A stretch of DNA of 64,000 nucleotides from CAWCWN01 sp963799245 (GTDB lineage: Bacteria > Chloroflexota > Ktedonobacteria > Ktedonobacterales > Ktedonobacteraceae), in NCBI GenBank assembly GCA_963799245.1, contig CAWCWN010000003.1, forward strand, positions 1,984,001 through 2,048,000, written 5' to 3'. Positions 52,701 through 60,855 of the stretch are shown here, one piece after another. The notes under the pieces were generated by a model. That model did no database searches. It was not told the DNA's origin and saw only the letters and a program-made list of their open reading frames with translations. Numbering within the stretch: the first letter of the stretch is position 1; each line of letters starts with the position of its first letter. The position numbers and the translations under genes were made by a program.

Positions 52701-53096
52701 GCCCTGCTGGCCGTTGTCGCTTTGACCCTGCTGCTGGGCGCCGTTGCCCTGGCTATTACGGGCACGCGGGCCGTTATCGAACGCCGCCAGCAGATTGGTA
52801 TGCTGCGCGCAATTGGCTGCAAGCGCCGTCTTATTCAAGTCGCATTTTTATGTAAATCATTTCTGGTCGGGGCGCTCGGCAGTATTCTGGGAGTCCTGCT
52901 AGGTCTGTTGCTTGCAAGCAATATCTTTGCCGCCAATTTCTTTGAGCAATTCAATACCGGCCTGACCTTCAGTATTCCCTGGCAGGAATTGAGCATTATT
53001 GTTGGCGTCGCTCTCCTGGCCTCCTTCCTGGGAGCCGTGCTGCCGGCCTGGCAGGCGGGACGCATCACTCCTGCCGAGGCGCTGCGCTATCACTGA
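49794..53096 (+). CDS. Large FtsX-type ABC permease (duplicated FtsX domains)
   Basis: 1100 residues. N-terminal transmembrane helix, a large outer region, a first FtsX domain (about 300-430, LALAISLLLIFLIFVLLAAE, RRVEMGMARAIGVQRRHLI), two further hydrophobic segments, a second outer region, and a second FtsX domain at the end (AIERRQQIGMLRAIGCKRR, GAVLPAWQAGRITPAEALRY). Such permeases act with an ABC ATPase, none of which is in the window. Overlaps the SGNH hydrolase by 4 nt; the pair recalls TesA-YbbP. Confidence 0.85.
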   Translation: MTQLFAIPSATLTSMLVYITLVIIGVVVLLAVSNLLFFKIGVRNIPRRRTQMWLIVFALMLSTTLLSSVLAAGDVITGAVQSVAVYNLGSVDETIQGGHGDLGFFPDGVYYHLLDLKKSDGDISAMAAAMVEHSLLVADETSRQVRSQVTALAVIPGSEQGFGGMQQDNGRRRLTIAALGTDDVYLNHTMALLLNARAGDTLYIYSQRWPGMRYGMHVVDIVADGGLIGATPYLLSNITTFRKIEGRYDDITEIFLSNAGSGGVSNAALSDRVTDHVQRWIPPDVHVTQDKVLGVQYSQKAEDIFARIFALFALFALAISLLLIFLIFVLLAAERRVEMGMARAIGVQRRHLILMFLFEGTVYDLLASLIGLAVGIGVGVLLFYVLGPTLARFNFPLKLTFQPYSLLIAYCLGVIFTFLSVALSSWLVSRMTVVEAMRDLAEPQQRELSLGESCLRLLQVCAWVATNLFSRKQGRAIFRQLAQIPDALIGLFRSLVMLGFLPLLLGYWCMQQGLLQSLIAYFSLGLSLIVLGGGLLLKAALTGLLRLRRHLSSSSPALPRPAASTASAIVQKAFVAVIAITLVAYWGLPFDALARLGLSRFNGGIEIFFLAGIMMVLATVWLLITFAEWIIDPLLLLCSRLPGFYVPARLASSYPLNRRFRTGLSVVMFSLVVFAMTVMAVITSAMQNTYTSIDTQTGGYDIQAVAYFKPLPELYAALLQHGINPADFSDIGVRSATAVGIIQLSDSNPSWQVYPAQVVSGGFLHGLGLHLTARAHGFNSDAAVWQALQTHPNYALIDSSALPYRSDSLVNSPVYDPNAPLVADAGMPTQPPGFASPYTFSLSGVYQGDATFPATPVWVTGIQGGQAPSPSQGLALDTPAIKLTIIGVVDNSDYSHFGLYIPQAAYKTTGAADLSTPATETYYFKVAPGQDKRALALALGSAFLDNGLETTVLEDAIWQIRGPRIFLSNALLAVVALTLLLGAVALAITGTRAVIERRQQIGMLRAIGCKRRLIQVAFLCKSFLVGALGSILGVLLGLLLASNIFAANFFEQFNTGLTFSIPWQELSIIVGVALLASFLGAVLPAWQAGRITPAEALRYH

Positions 53097-53126
53097 TGAA
53101 CACACACACCACAGCAGCCGCTGTGG

Positions 53127-53135
53127 TGCTATAAT
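53127..53135 (+). promoter_or_regulatory. Extended -10 promoter of the 53211 lipoprotein gene
   Basis: TGCTATAAT without a clear -35, about 70 nt before the ATG. It separates the lipoprotein from the permease gene as its own unit. Confidence 0.5.
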
Positions 53136-53210
53136 ACGCAATGACATGACCTCTGCAAAATCATGGCGGTAGTCCGGAGACATCATTCCTGAACCCATAG
53201 GAGCTCTTCT

Positions 53211-54371
53211 ATGCATAAGCTTCCCGGCCTTCACGTGCGGCACCTCTCTTTCTGGGCAAGTGCATTGCTGTTCTGTGTCCTTTGCAGCGCAGCCTGTAGT
53301 GGTGGGAGTGGAGGAAACAGCGGCGCGGCGCCAGCTGGCGCGCCGCCAGGTGCCAGCGCGAGTTCAACGCCACAGGTTCGCCTGGGAACGCAGGCGTGCC
53401 CTGAAGCCGTACAAAATCCTGCCTACTGGGGTGCGATCATTGGAACGCAGAGTGGTATAAGTAGAGTGACGCGTGTCGCATGTGCTAACCTGATCGGGCA
53501 GCCTGCCCTGCAGGCGTTGATCCTGGTGAGCTATGCGGGGAGCGGGCAGCTCGCCGATGTCTATGTCTATAACGACATTATCGCGCCCAGCCCGGTGCAA
53601 TTATTTAAGCTGCAGGGGCTATTGAAAGGCGATGCGAGCATCAGTGGCTATAATACGCTCCTAACCTCTGAGGTAGACCAGGCGTCCAGCCTCAATAAGG
53701 GGCGCGCTGCTGCCGGCATGACGCCTGATCTCTTTCGTGAATTCAAGTGGTCCGACGGCGCGGGCATGTTTGTGCCGGTGACTTTTCCCGGCATCTTCCC
53801 CGACCTGACGCGCTTCCAGGCTGAGGCTGCCCAGCGGCAGGTCAACTCCGGTCATCAGGCCTGGCGCCTGAGCGCGCTTCAGACCTCGCAGGCGCTCGCC
53901 GCGAACCTCTTGCGATGGGGCAGCGCTCCCCCGGCTACGCCTATCAGCGGCGGTGGCTTGCATGACGTGAACGCCGTCGTCAAGATCCAAAGCAGGGCTC
54001 CCGGTGGCAGTTCGATTACCGTCTCCCTCAGCCGCCTTGAAGGCAATAGCAATGGTGGCATCTGGGAGGCCACAGCGGTGAACGCGCCAGGATTGACGCT
54101 TAGCAGCCCGCAGTCACGTGACCTGCTGAGCAGTTCCACCGTCGTCAGCGGCTCAGGCGGCTCAGGCAAAGTGGTGATCCTCGATCACCTCTATACCAGT
54201 ATAGGTCAAGCCAACATCAGCGGCGCGGGCAAGGCTAGCTTTTCAACCCATGTGGCCTATAATTCGACCTTTAAGAGCGGCCCGCAGGAAGGTGTGCTGG
54301 CATTCTATGTCTACAATCCGGGAAGTAGCGCTATAGCGGGAGCTGTTATGCTCAAGGAGCTGTTGAGCTAG
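53211..54371 (+). CDS. Secreted lipoprotein with C-terminal Gmad2-like Ig domain
   Basis: 386 residues. Signal peptide with lipobox (ALLFCVLCSAAC), a Gly/Ala/Ser-rich linker, and a central region of unknown fold (GTQACPEAVQNPAYW, then SYAGSGQLADVYVYNDI). The C-terminal 100 residues look like a Gmad2 Ig-like domain (VVSGSGGSGKVVILDHL, KASFSTHVAY, LAFYVYNPG). Likely an extracellular, membrane-anchored binding protein. Its stop overlaps the convergent methyltransferase by 4 nt. Confidence 0.7.
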   Translation: MHKLPGLHVRHLSFWASALLFCVLCSAACSGGSGGNSGAAPAGAPPGASASSTPQVRLGTQACPEAVQNPAYWGAIIGTQSGISRVTRVACANLIGQPALQALILVSYAGSGQLADVYVYNDIIAPSPVQLFKLQGLLKGDASISGYNTLLTSEVDQASSLNKGRAAAGMTPDLFREFKWSDGAGMFVPVTFPGIFPDLTRFQAEAAQRQVNSGHQAWRLSALQTSQALAANLLRWGSAPPATPISGGGLHDVNAVVKIQSRAPGGSSITVSLSRLEGNSNGGIWEATAVNAPGLTLSSPQSRDLLSSSTVVSGSGGSGKVVILDHLYTSIGQANISGAGKASFSTHVAYNSTFKSGPQEGVLAFYVYNPGSSAIAGAVMLKELLS

Positions 54372-55393
54372 CATTTTACGGCCACCAGCACATCGCGCTG
54401 CTTAATGACGCGATCGACCGCATGGGTGAGCTGCGTATACGGAGGTTCGACGCATACCCGCAGTGAGGTATATTCCTCAAGCAGCGCGAGCATCTGGGTG
54501 CGTTTGATGCGCGTGGCATTCCAGGCCAGCCCGATTGTTCCACCTGGCAACAGCATCTGCTCCCATACGGGTAAGGCCTTTTGCAGCAGGCCGGTGATTT
54601 CCCCGAAATGTTGAATGCCGTATGGCAGGTCGCCTATGACCGCGTGCATACGTGGTCCACCGGGTACCTCTTGCATATGCAGGCTGGCCTGAGCCGCGTC
54701 TCCATGCACCAGAACCAGCATACGCGTGGCTTTTTTTGCCCCGATCTCAAATCGATAGCGGCGACCTGCGCGCCGTCCGCGCTCATCTACCTCCTTGAAT
54801 GGGATATGCTCGCTGTGTAGATACTGGCGCGTGAAAAGCGCCGTTGCCTCGACAGCCTGGCGTCCAAGCTCGACGCCAAAGGCGTCGTAGCCCGCAGCCA
54901 GAGCCAGGAAGAGGAAGGTACCTCCACCTGCCAGCGGGTCGAGGATGCGCAGGCGGCCAGTAAATTCTCCCACATAGGCTCCCGCGAAAAGTGTCAGGTT
55001 GAGCAGCACTCTGCTAAAGATCTCGTTGGTTTTGCCCTTATAACGCCGCGCCTCCGCCATTTCTATGGGTACGAAGGGCGTAAATTGAGGCTCCAGAGGG
55101 CGCAGCAGCGGCCCTCGCACATCGCCAAGACCCGCGAAGTACTGGTAGACCTCGCTTGTGGCTCCCAGGCGCGAGAGAATGGGCATAATTGCACTTTCGG
55201 GCATCTCCGAGTTCAGCGTTGCCAGCAGGTAACCCTGGCCGGCCAGGGTTGCGGGAACCACATCCTGGATGACAGCACCCAGCGGGCTGGCGAGTAATTC
55301 CGGGGCCGCCAGCATCTTAAGCATATTGCTATACTGCGTGCTGCGTTGAGGCCGAATCTTCAGTGCAATTTTCATGCGGCAAGTATAGCACAT
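54368..55393 (-). CDS. TRM11/RNA-type SAM methyltransferase
   Basis: About 341 residues. C-terminal Rossmann methyltransferase with SAM motif ILDPLAGGGTFLFLALAAGY, VELGRQAVEATA, and the catalytic AVIGDLPYGIQHFGE (NPPY-like). The N-terminal part resembles tRNA-guanine methyltransferases of the Trm11 type, but the target is not known. ATG 55393 has GAGGAGG upstream. ATG 55375 is 6 nt after a TATACT and could be leaderless. The end overlaps the 53211 lipoprotein gene. Confidence 0.75.
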   Translation of the reverse strand: MCYTCRMKIALKIRPQRSTQYSNMLKMLAAPELLASPLGAVIQDVVPATLAGQGYLLATLNSEMPESAIMPILSRLGATSEVYQYFAGLGDVRGPLLRPLEPQFTPFVPIEMAEARRYKGKTNEIFSRVLLNLTLFAGAYVGEFTGRLRILDPLAGGGTFLFLALAAGYDAFGVELGRQAVEATALFTRQYLHSEHIPFKEVDERGRRAGRRYRFEIGAKKATRMLVLVHGDAAQASLHMQEVPGGPRMHAVIGDLPYGIQHFGEITGLLQKALPVWEQMLLPGGTIGLAWNATRIKRTQMLALLEEYTSLRVCVEPPYTQLTHAVDRVIKQRDVLVAVKC

Positions 55394-55485
55394 TGTGCCT
55401 CCTCTTCCCACTTTGCTTTGCAAGCATTACAATTTAAGAAGAAGAATGACAAAAAAAGACTAGACTGCAGGGAGAAGAGATAGAT

Positions 55486-57039
55486 ATGCATATTGTAACC
55501 GTTGATGAGATGCGTGAGCTGGAAGCGCGCGCGGCGAGCGAATACGGGCTAACCTCGCCTATTTTGATGGAGAACGCGGGCAAAAGCGCGGCTGAGATCC
55601 TGGCGGCATATATTGGCCGCTCGCAGGCCGTCGTTGAAAGCGCCGTGCTGGTCCTGGTTGGCCCCGGCAATAATGGTGGGGACGGTTTAGTTATCGCGCG
55701 CTACCTGCAGGAGTGGGGCGCGCGTGTCAGCCTTTACCACTGGAAAGAACAGCAACTGATCGTCCCAACCGCCGCCCGCGAGGTCCCGGCGAATGATCTC
55801 GCAGGCGAGCTGGAGGCCGCTATTGCACGCGCCGATTATATTCTTGATGCGCTGCTGGGCACGGGACGCTCGCGAGCGCTGCCCGCAAGCATGCGAACCC
55901 TGTTGGGACGCGTCAGGCAGGAGAGGGAGCGGCGCGCTGGACTGCGCCTGGTCGCCGTCGACCTGCCCACTGGTTTAAACGCCGACAGCGGTGAGGTTGA
56001 TCCTGGTACCCCCAGCGTTGACCTCACTATTACCCTGGCCTTTCCCAAACAGGGCTTTTTCTTCTTTCCAGGGCGAGAGTATCTTGGCGAGCTGCAGGTA
56101 GGATCTATTGGCCTCCCTGCTGAGATGGAGCGCGACCTGCGCGCGGAGATGCTCACGGGAGACCTTGTGAATACGCTTGTGCCACAGCGCCCGCTGAATA
56201 GTAACAAAGGAACCTTTGGCAAGGTCATGCTCTATTGTGGTTCACCCACCTATCCTGGTTCTGCCTACCTGGCCGGCACAGCCGCCGGGCGCATAGGGGC
56301 CGGACTGGTTACACTGGCGGTCGGCGAGCAGATGCTGCCAATTTATGCCAGCGCCCTGCATGAAGTCACCTTCACCTTGCTGCCCGGTGAGGGCGCCGGC
56401 AGCTTTGAACGGGCAAATACGCTGGTCCACAACCTGGAGGGCTATCGCTCCCTGCTGGTGGGTCCAGGTTTAGGACAATCGGCATATATTCGCGAAGTCA
56501 TCCTCGAACTGCTTGAATCTCTGCGCTCAATGCCGGATGAGCGGCGGCCGCACCTTGTGGTCGATGCCGATGGCCTTAATAATCTCTCGGCGCTTGAACA
56601 ATGGTGGACGCTCCTTCCTCCCGGTAGTGTGATCACACCTCACCCCGGTGAAATGGGCCGACTCTGTAAGGGCATCAAGGTCTCAGGTGGTGGGATCGAT
56701 CGCCTGGAACTCGCGCGCAGCAAGGCGCGTGAATGGCAGGTCACGCTTGTCCTGAAGGGGGCTTGTACCATTATCGCTCATCCTGATGGGCGCACGCGTA
56801 TGAACTGGACCGCCAATCCCGCCCTTGCCACGGCCGGAACCGGGGATGTCCTGGCGGGTATGATCGCTGGCCTGCTCGCCCAGAAGCTGGCGTCTTTCGC
56901 TGCCGCCAGCACGGCTGTCTACCTGCACACGGCGGCCTCCGAGCTGGTGAGCGCGCGCATAGGCTGTAGCGGCCTGCTGGCACCGGACCTCCTGCCCGAG
57001 CTCCCGGTCGCACTCTACAATATTCAGCAGCAGCATTAG
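55486..57039 (+). CDS. nnr: Bifunctional NAD(P)H-hydrate repair enzyme (epimerase and ADP-dependent dehydratase)
   Basis: 517 residues. The N-terminal YjeF epimerase domain (about 1-220; ILMENAGKSAAEI, VLVGPGNNGGDGLVIARYL) and the C-terminal ribokinase-like NnrD dehydratase (SNKGTFGKVMLYCGS, VDADGLNNL, ITPHPGEMGRL, NPALATAGTGDVLAGMIAG). It converts damaged hydrated NADH and NADPH back to usable cofactor. A TTCCCA-17-TACAAT promoter lies at 55405-55433. It converges on rplI. Confidence 0.93.
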   Translation: MHIVTVDEMRELEARAASEYGLTSPILMENAGKSAAEILAAYIGRSQAVVESAVLVLVGPGNNGGDGLVIARYLQEWGARVSLYHWKEQQLIVPTAAREVPANDLAGELEAAIARADYILDALLGTGRSRALPASMRTLLGRVRQERERRAGLRLVAVDLPTGLNADSGEVDPGTPSVDLTITLAFPKQGFFFFPGREYLGELQVGSIGLPAEMERDLRAEMLTGDLVNTLVPQRPLNSNKGTFGKVMLYCGSPTYPGSAYLAGTAAGRIGAGLVTLAVGEQMLPIYASALHEVTFTLLPGEGAGSFERANTLVHNLEGYRSLLVGPGLGQSAYIREVILELLESLRSMPDERRPHLVVDADGLNNLSALEQWWTLLPPGSVITPHPGEMGRLCKGIKVSGGGIDRLELARSKAREWQVTLVLKGACTIIAHPDGRTRMNWTANPALATAGTGDVLAGMIAGLLAQKLASFAAASTAVYLHTAASELVSARIGCSGLLAPDLLPELPVALYNIQQQH

Positions 57040-57069
57040 CTGGGAATGAAGAGGCACCACCTCACGCAT

Positions 57070-57537
57070 CTACTCAGCGTTTGCGGTTACAGCTTCACCA
57101 ACCACATTCACGGTGATCTTTGGTTCCAGCTGCGGTGCTACCTTCACAGGAACCGTGAAAGTGCCGGTGGCACGAAGCGGATTTGGTAAATCGATCATAC
57201 GGCGATCAACCACGATACCTTCGGCATCGCGCAGCCCGGCCGCGATGTCCTGGCTGGTGATCGATCCGTAGAGACGGCCCTGGCTGCCCACGCGGGCCTT
57301 GAAGGTGAGAGTCACCTGAGCCAGGCGCTCGGCCTGCTGGCGATTAAGCTCGGCCTGTTTTTCGAGCTTGCGCTGTTCGGCGGCGATGCGCTGTTTGCGA
57401 TTGGCCACGAGCGATGGCGTCGCGCCGGCCGCGACATGGCGGGGCAGAAGGTAGTTGCGAGCATAGCCGCTGGCGACCTCTTTCAGGTCGCCAGCCTTAC
57501 CCAGGCCCTCGACGTCTTGTAATAGAATTACTTTCAT
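57070..57537 (-). CDS. rplI: Large ribosomal subunit protein bL9
   Basis: 155 residues. N-terminal bL9 domain (MKVILLQDVEGLGKAGDLKEV, GYARNYLLPR), a long charged connecting helix (VANRKQRIAAEQRKLEKQAEL), and the C-terminal domain. It is a stand-alone gene here rather than in the usual rpsF-ssb-rpsR-rplI group. GAGGAG lies 9 nt before the ATG. Confidence 0.96.
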   Translation of the reverse strand: MKVILLQDVEGLGKAGDLKEVASGYARNYLLPRHVAAGATPSLVANRKQRIAAEQRKLEKQAELNRQQAERLAQVTLTFKARVGSQGRLYGSITSQDIAAGLRDAEGIVVDRRMIDLPNPLRATGTFTVPVKVAPQLEPKITVNVVGEAVTANAE

Positions 57538-57603
57538 GCAAAAAAGCTCCTCATAGAGGGAACGGACGACCCGTCAACCTCCTCACGCGATAATACGGCC
57601 CCA

Positions 57604-57632
57604 AGTGTAGCACATCATTGTCTTTCCTGCAA
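57604..57632 (-). promoter_or_regulatory. Promoter of rplI
   Basis: Minus strand TTGCAG-17-TACACT with an extended TGC before the -10. The start site would be near 57597, giving a leader of about 60 nt. Confidence 0.7.
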
Positions 57633-57686
57633 GCTCGGGAGTCTTGGAAAAGGAGTCGCTTGAGCTCCGGACGGGCAAATTTCCTC

Positions 57687-57715
57687 TTGCTACTTCTTGG
57701 CGTCTCCCCTATAAT
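57687..57715 (+). promoter_or_regulatory. Promoter of the CoxG-like gene
   Basis: TTGCTA and TATAAT 17 bp apart, with a predicted start near 57722 and a 35-nt leader. Confidence 0.65.
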
Positions 57716-57756
57716 GAGAGCAATGGCAGCAAAAAAGCAAAAGGGATGCATTTTTT

Positions 57757-58452
57757 ATGGATTTTGAAGGCACGTATACATTGCAGGCTTCACCGGAAGA
57801 TGTGTGGCGCTGTTTAATGGATCCTCAGATATTGCGCCATGCTATTCCCGGCGTGGAAAAACTGGAACTGCTGGGCGAAAATAAGCATGGCATCACGCTA
57901 CAGATCCACCAGTCTCCGCTTATTGGCGTCTATCATGGCCAGATTATGCTTACGGGACAGCACTATCCTTATCACTATAGCCTTGCCTTCGAGGGTGAGG
58001 GGCGACAGAGCACCATCAGCGGGCAGGGAGTGATACATTTAAGCGGGCGCGGGGAAAATACGATCGTAGCCTACAAGGGGACGGTCAATCCTGGCAAGCT
58101 GGGAGCATTGCTGCCAGCGCCGGTAGTCAAAGGGGCAGCCAGGCTCCTCCTCAATCAATTCTTCAGCGCCCTGGCGGCGTACCTGCGCACCCTGCAGCCG
58201 GCTTACGCGGGCGGAGTTGACGGCGAGCGGCAGGACGGCAGTTCCGTCCAGGTGGGAGAGGCATACGATTTTCTGCTTGAGGGCCTGGATCAGCCTGCAT
58301 TCCTGCGCTCCCTGGTGCATGGCCTGCGCCTGGGCCAGGCGGATCCTGAGCTTGAGGCGGTGTGGGTGCAGCGCATCAAGCGGGCAGGTATGATCTTCGG
58401 GCTGCTTACCCTGGTATGGGTTGGCACGCGTCTGCCGCGGCGAACTTCTTAG
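57757..58452 (+). CDS. CoxG/SRPBCC family protein with C-terminal membrane helix
   Basis: 231 residues. The SRPBCC fold of CoxG (DFEGTYTLQASPEDVWRCLMDPQILRHAIPGVEKLE, GVYHGQIMLTG, NTIVAYKGTVNPGKLGALL) binds lipid-like ligands; CoxG anchors CO dehydrogenase in some bacteria. A C-terminal transmembrane helix (AGMIFGLLTLVWVGTRL) is visible. No CO dehydrogenase genes are nearby, so the partner is unknown. Confidence 0.85.
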   Translation: MDFEGTYTLQASPEDVWRCLMDPQILRHAIPGVEKLELLGENKHGITLQIHQSPLIGVYHGQIMLTGQHYPYHYSLAFEGEGRQSTISGQGVIHLSGRGENTIVAYKGTVNPGKLGALLPAPVVKGAARLLLNQFFSALAAYLRTLQPAYAGGVDGERQDGSSVQVGEAYDFLLEGLDQPAFLRSLVHGLRLGQADPELEAVWVQRIKRAGMIFGLLTLVWVGTRLPRRTS

Positions 58453-58502
58453 TTTTTTTTGACCAGGCCTGGCAGGCAGGCGAACCACAAATCGCCTGGT
58501 CA

Positions 58503-59687
58503 TCACTCGCCCAGTATCGAGCGCAGGCGGGCCTTCCATTCGTCCTCTTCGGAGGCCCCCTCTCCAATGGTCCAGCTGCGTGCGCCGCCCGTACCACGCA
58601 CAGAGGGAAGTGATGGTAGGCGGCCCTCTTTACCACTGAGCGCTCGTAGGGCCGTTTGAGCCGTTTTGCGCACATCGAAAACCGGGTCTTGCAAGAGCGC
58701 TTCGATCTTCCTCGCAGCGGACTTTATTCCCAGCTTCCCCAGCGCTCTTGCGCTGGCGGATCGTTCATCTGAGGCCGGTGCCTGCAGGAGAGGTTCGATA
58801 TCCAGTGCCAGATCTGTTAACATGAGGTCGCTGATCAAGCGCAGCAGGCGGTTGCGATGCATGGGGTGCTTTAGTGCCGCCAGGGCGGCACGACAGTCGT
58901 TGTAGACGTCCGCCTGATCTCGCAGTAGCCCACGCGCCTTCGCCTCTTCAACCGCCATCTCGGGCGGAATGTTCGCGCCCCCGCGCAGAAATGGCTCGAT
59001 CCAGGCAGCCACGGGCTCCAACTGGTTGGTATATTCATGCAGTTCCAGGGCCCAGGTGTAATGTTCATTCAGCCATTGATAGAGGGCGAGCGTCATTTCT
59101 GCATCGCGCGCTGCATATGCTACCATAGCGGGTGGTAGGGGGCGGCGTGCCCAGTCGGTGCGCTGCAGGCTTTTGTCCAGGTGAATGTTGAATGCGCGCT
59201 GCAACATTGCAGCCAGGGATGACTCGTGTTGCCCAAAGAGCGAGCGGCTCGCCGCCTCCAGGTCATAATAATGGGCCACCTTAAGACCACGCTCGGACAT
59301 CACACGCATGTCGGCTCCCGCACCATGGAGCAGAATACTCACCTCGGGATTGGCGACCACAGCGATCAAAGGAGAGAGATCGCCTAGACGCAGCGTATCT
59401 ACGATAAAGCAGTGGTCCTCAATCGCGAGCTGCAGGAGTGCCATGCGATGAGATGAAGACTGGGTATCACCCTGAAGGTGTGAGCGCACCTGAGAGAATT
59501 CAGCATCGGCGGCGATGAGTTTTGCCGCCTGCAGGAGAGTGACGGCGTGCTGTAATTGAGCCGGGCGGTCAATCCATATGCGCGCGCCTTTAGCTGGCGG
59601 CTTACCTGGCGGGGCACTCTTCCCAAGGTAGCCTGGCTGCGTGTTATGCATGTCGTCCGTTGCTGTAGTATGTCCTATGTCGTCCAA
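58503..59687 (-). CDS. RNase D-like 3'-5' exonuclease with C-terminal HEAT repeats
   Basis: 394 residues from TTG 59687; ATG 59651 is an alternative and neither has a strong ribosome site. DEDDy exonuclease domain with D61, E63 (AADAEFSQV), D126 (GAGADMRVM) and Y191/D195 (YAARDAEMTLALY), as in RNase D. The middle is like the RNase D helical domain. Residues about 313-360 form HEAT repeats (SASARALGKLGIKSAARKIE, DVRKTAQTALRAL), an unusual fusion. It may trim structured RNA. Confidence 0.8.
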   Translation of the reverse strand: MDDIGHTTATDDMHNTQPGYLGKSAPPGKPPAKGARIWIDRPAQLQHAVTLLQAAKLIAADAEFSQVRSHLQGDTQSSSHRMALLQLAIEDHCFIVDTLRLGDLSPLIAVVANPEVSILLHGAGADMRVMSERGLKVAHYYDLEAASRSLFGQHESSLAAMLQRAFNIHLDKSLQRTDWARRPLPPAMVAYAARDAEMTLALYQWLNEHYTWALELHEYTNQLEPVAAWIEPFLRGGANIPPEMAVEEAKARGLLRDQADVYNDCRAALAALKHPMHRNRLLRLISDLMLTDLALDIEPLLQAPASDERSASARALGKLGIKSAARKIEALLQDPVFDVRKTAQTALRALSGKEGRLPSLPSVRGTGGARSWTIGEGASEEDEWKARLRSILGE

Positions 59688-60175
59688 TGCTCCGCCATTC
59701 TATCTGTGAGAGATGCGCTTCAACCCACAACAATGCTGTGTTACACACTATACCAGATTTTGTTGTAAAGGTACAGCCCATGCGCGAGCACCAACGATAG
59801 CGCTGGTGGCGCGACTGCCGTGGGCGCGCTATCGTTCGCATGAACACTGGCTGCTTCACCCACCCACGAATTGCGCAATTCGTGGGACCCATGGCGACGG
59901 CTAAAACTTGTAAGTTGTTTCATGCTTATGCTAAACTAAGGCTAGCAACGAATTTGCAATTTAAATGCTTCCAAGATGATCATGCGACAAGCGTACCGAT
60001 CTCCATTCAGGGAGAATTATAGGCAAGTCCATTCACGCCTGCCTGTCTTTTTCATTGCATGTGTTTGCAATGTAACCTGATAGTACGCGCGGAAAAACAG
60101 GTCAGCGAACAGTGGACACTGGCGGGCCAGCCTTGAGCTTAACCCGCGCCACTACATTTGCATTGGAGGAGAGAT
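59688..60175 (+). other. 488-nt intergenic region with nested palindromes upstream of adk
   Basis: Holds an 11-bp inverted repeat (59794-59804 with 59826-59836), a perfect 24-nt palindrome (59863-59886) and a 7-bp dyad (60053-60059 with 60066-60072). Small frames across it have no other support. Could contain a structured RNA or mobile palindromic unit; no known riboswitch was recognised. Confidence 0.5.
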
Positions 60176-60835
60176 ATGGATATTATTCTGATCGGGGCAC
60201 CGGGAGCGGGGAAGGGGACACAGGCAGAGAAGCTTTCTCAGCTGCTTGGAGTTCGGCATGTTGCTAGCGGTGACTTGTTCGAAAAGGCATTTGAGGAGCA
60301 AACGGAGTTCGGGTTAAAAGCGCGGACGTACGTTGATCTAGGGGAACTTGTTCCCGATGAGATGACGATCCCGCTGGTGCTGCGTCATGTTGAAGAACCT
60401 GAGAGTATGCATGGTGTGCTGCTGGATGGGTTTCCGCGCACTCTTGCGCAGGCACAGGCACTGGATGCAGAACTACAGCAGGTCAACCGACAGATTGATC
60501 TCGCGATCTACCTCAAGGTTTCGCGTGGAGTGTTACTGAGGAGACTGACGGGCAGATTATTCTGTCGGGCCAATTCACACGTCTACCATGTCGATCTTCA
60601 CCCACCGAAAGTGGCTGGTGTGTGTGATCTGGATGGGAGTAAGCTCTATCAACGCCCTGATGATACAGGAGAAGCAGTGCGCAGAAGGCTGGTTGTCTTC
60701 TTCAATGAAGCCAGTCAGGTGCTCGACTACTATAAAAAGCAGAACAAGTTGAAAGAGATAGATGGTAACCAGAGTATCGACCAGGTACAGGCGATGATTT
60801 TGAGCGCGATAAATGATTTTAAGGGAAAAAAATAG
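60176..60835 (+). CDS. adk: Adenylate kinase
   Basis: 219-residue enzyme balancing AMP, ADP and ATP. P-loop GAPGAGKGTQ (8-17), AMP-site SGDLFEK and LLDGFPRTLAQAQ, and a long LID domain. The LID has C130, C150 and D153, but the usual second Cys is N133, so a normal four-ligand zinc site is doubtful. GGAGGAGAG lies just before the ATG at 60176; an upstream ATG at 60158 is less likely. icd follows 20 nt after its stop. Confidence 0.92.
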   Translation: MDIILIGAPGAGKGTQAEKLSQLLGVRHVASGDLFEKAFEEQTEFGLKARTYVDLGELVPDEMTIPLVLRHVEEPESMHGVLLDGFPRTLAQAQALDAELQQVNRQIDLAIYLKVSRGVLLRRLTGRLFCRANSHVYHVDLHPPKVAGVCDLDGSKLYQRPDDTGEAVRRRLVVFFNEASQVLDYYKKQNKLKEIDGNQSIDQVQAMILSAINDFKGKK

Positions 60836-60855
60836 AAAAACAGGGAGGTGTTCTC

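Noticed and set aside
58460..58502. 9-bp inverted repeat between the CoxG and RNase D-like genes as a terminator
   Set aside because: The T-run lies before rather than after the stem on the plus strand and the minus strand would give an A-run, so it does not fit a factor-independent terminator.
59840..60022. 60-codon open frame upstream of adk
   Set aside because: No ribosome site, and it runs through the palindromes; composition looks non-coding.
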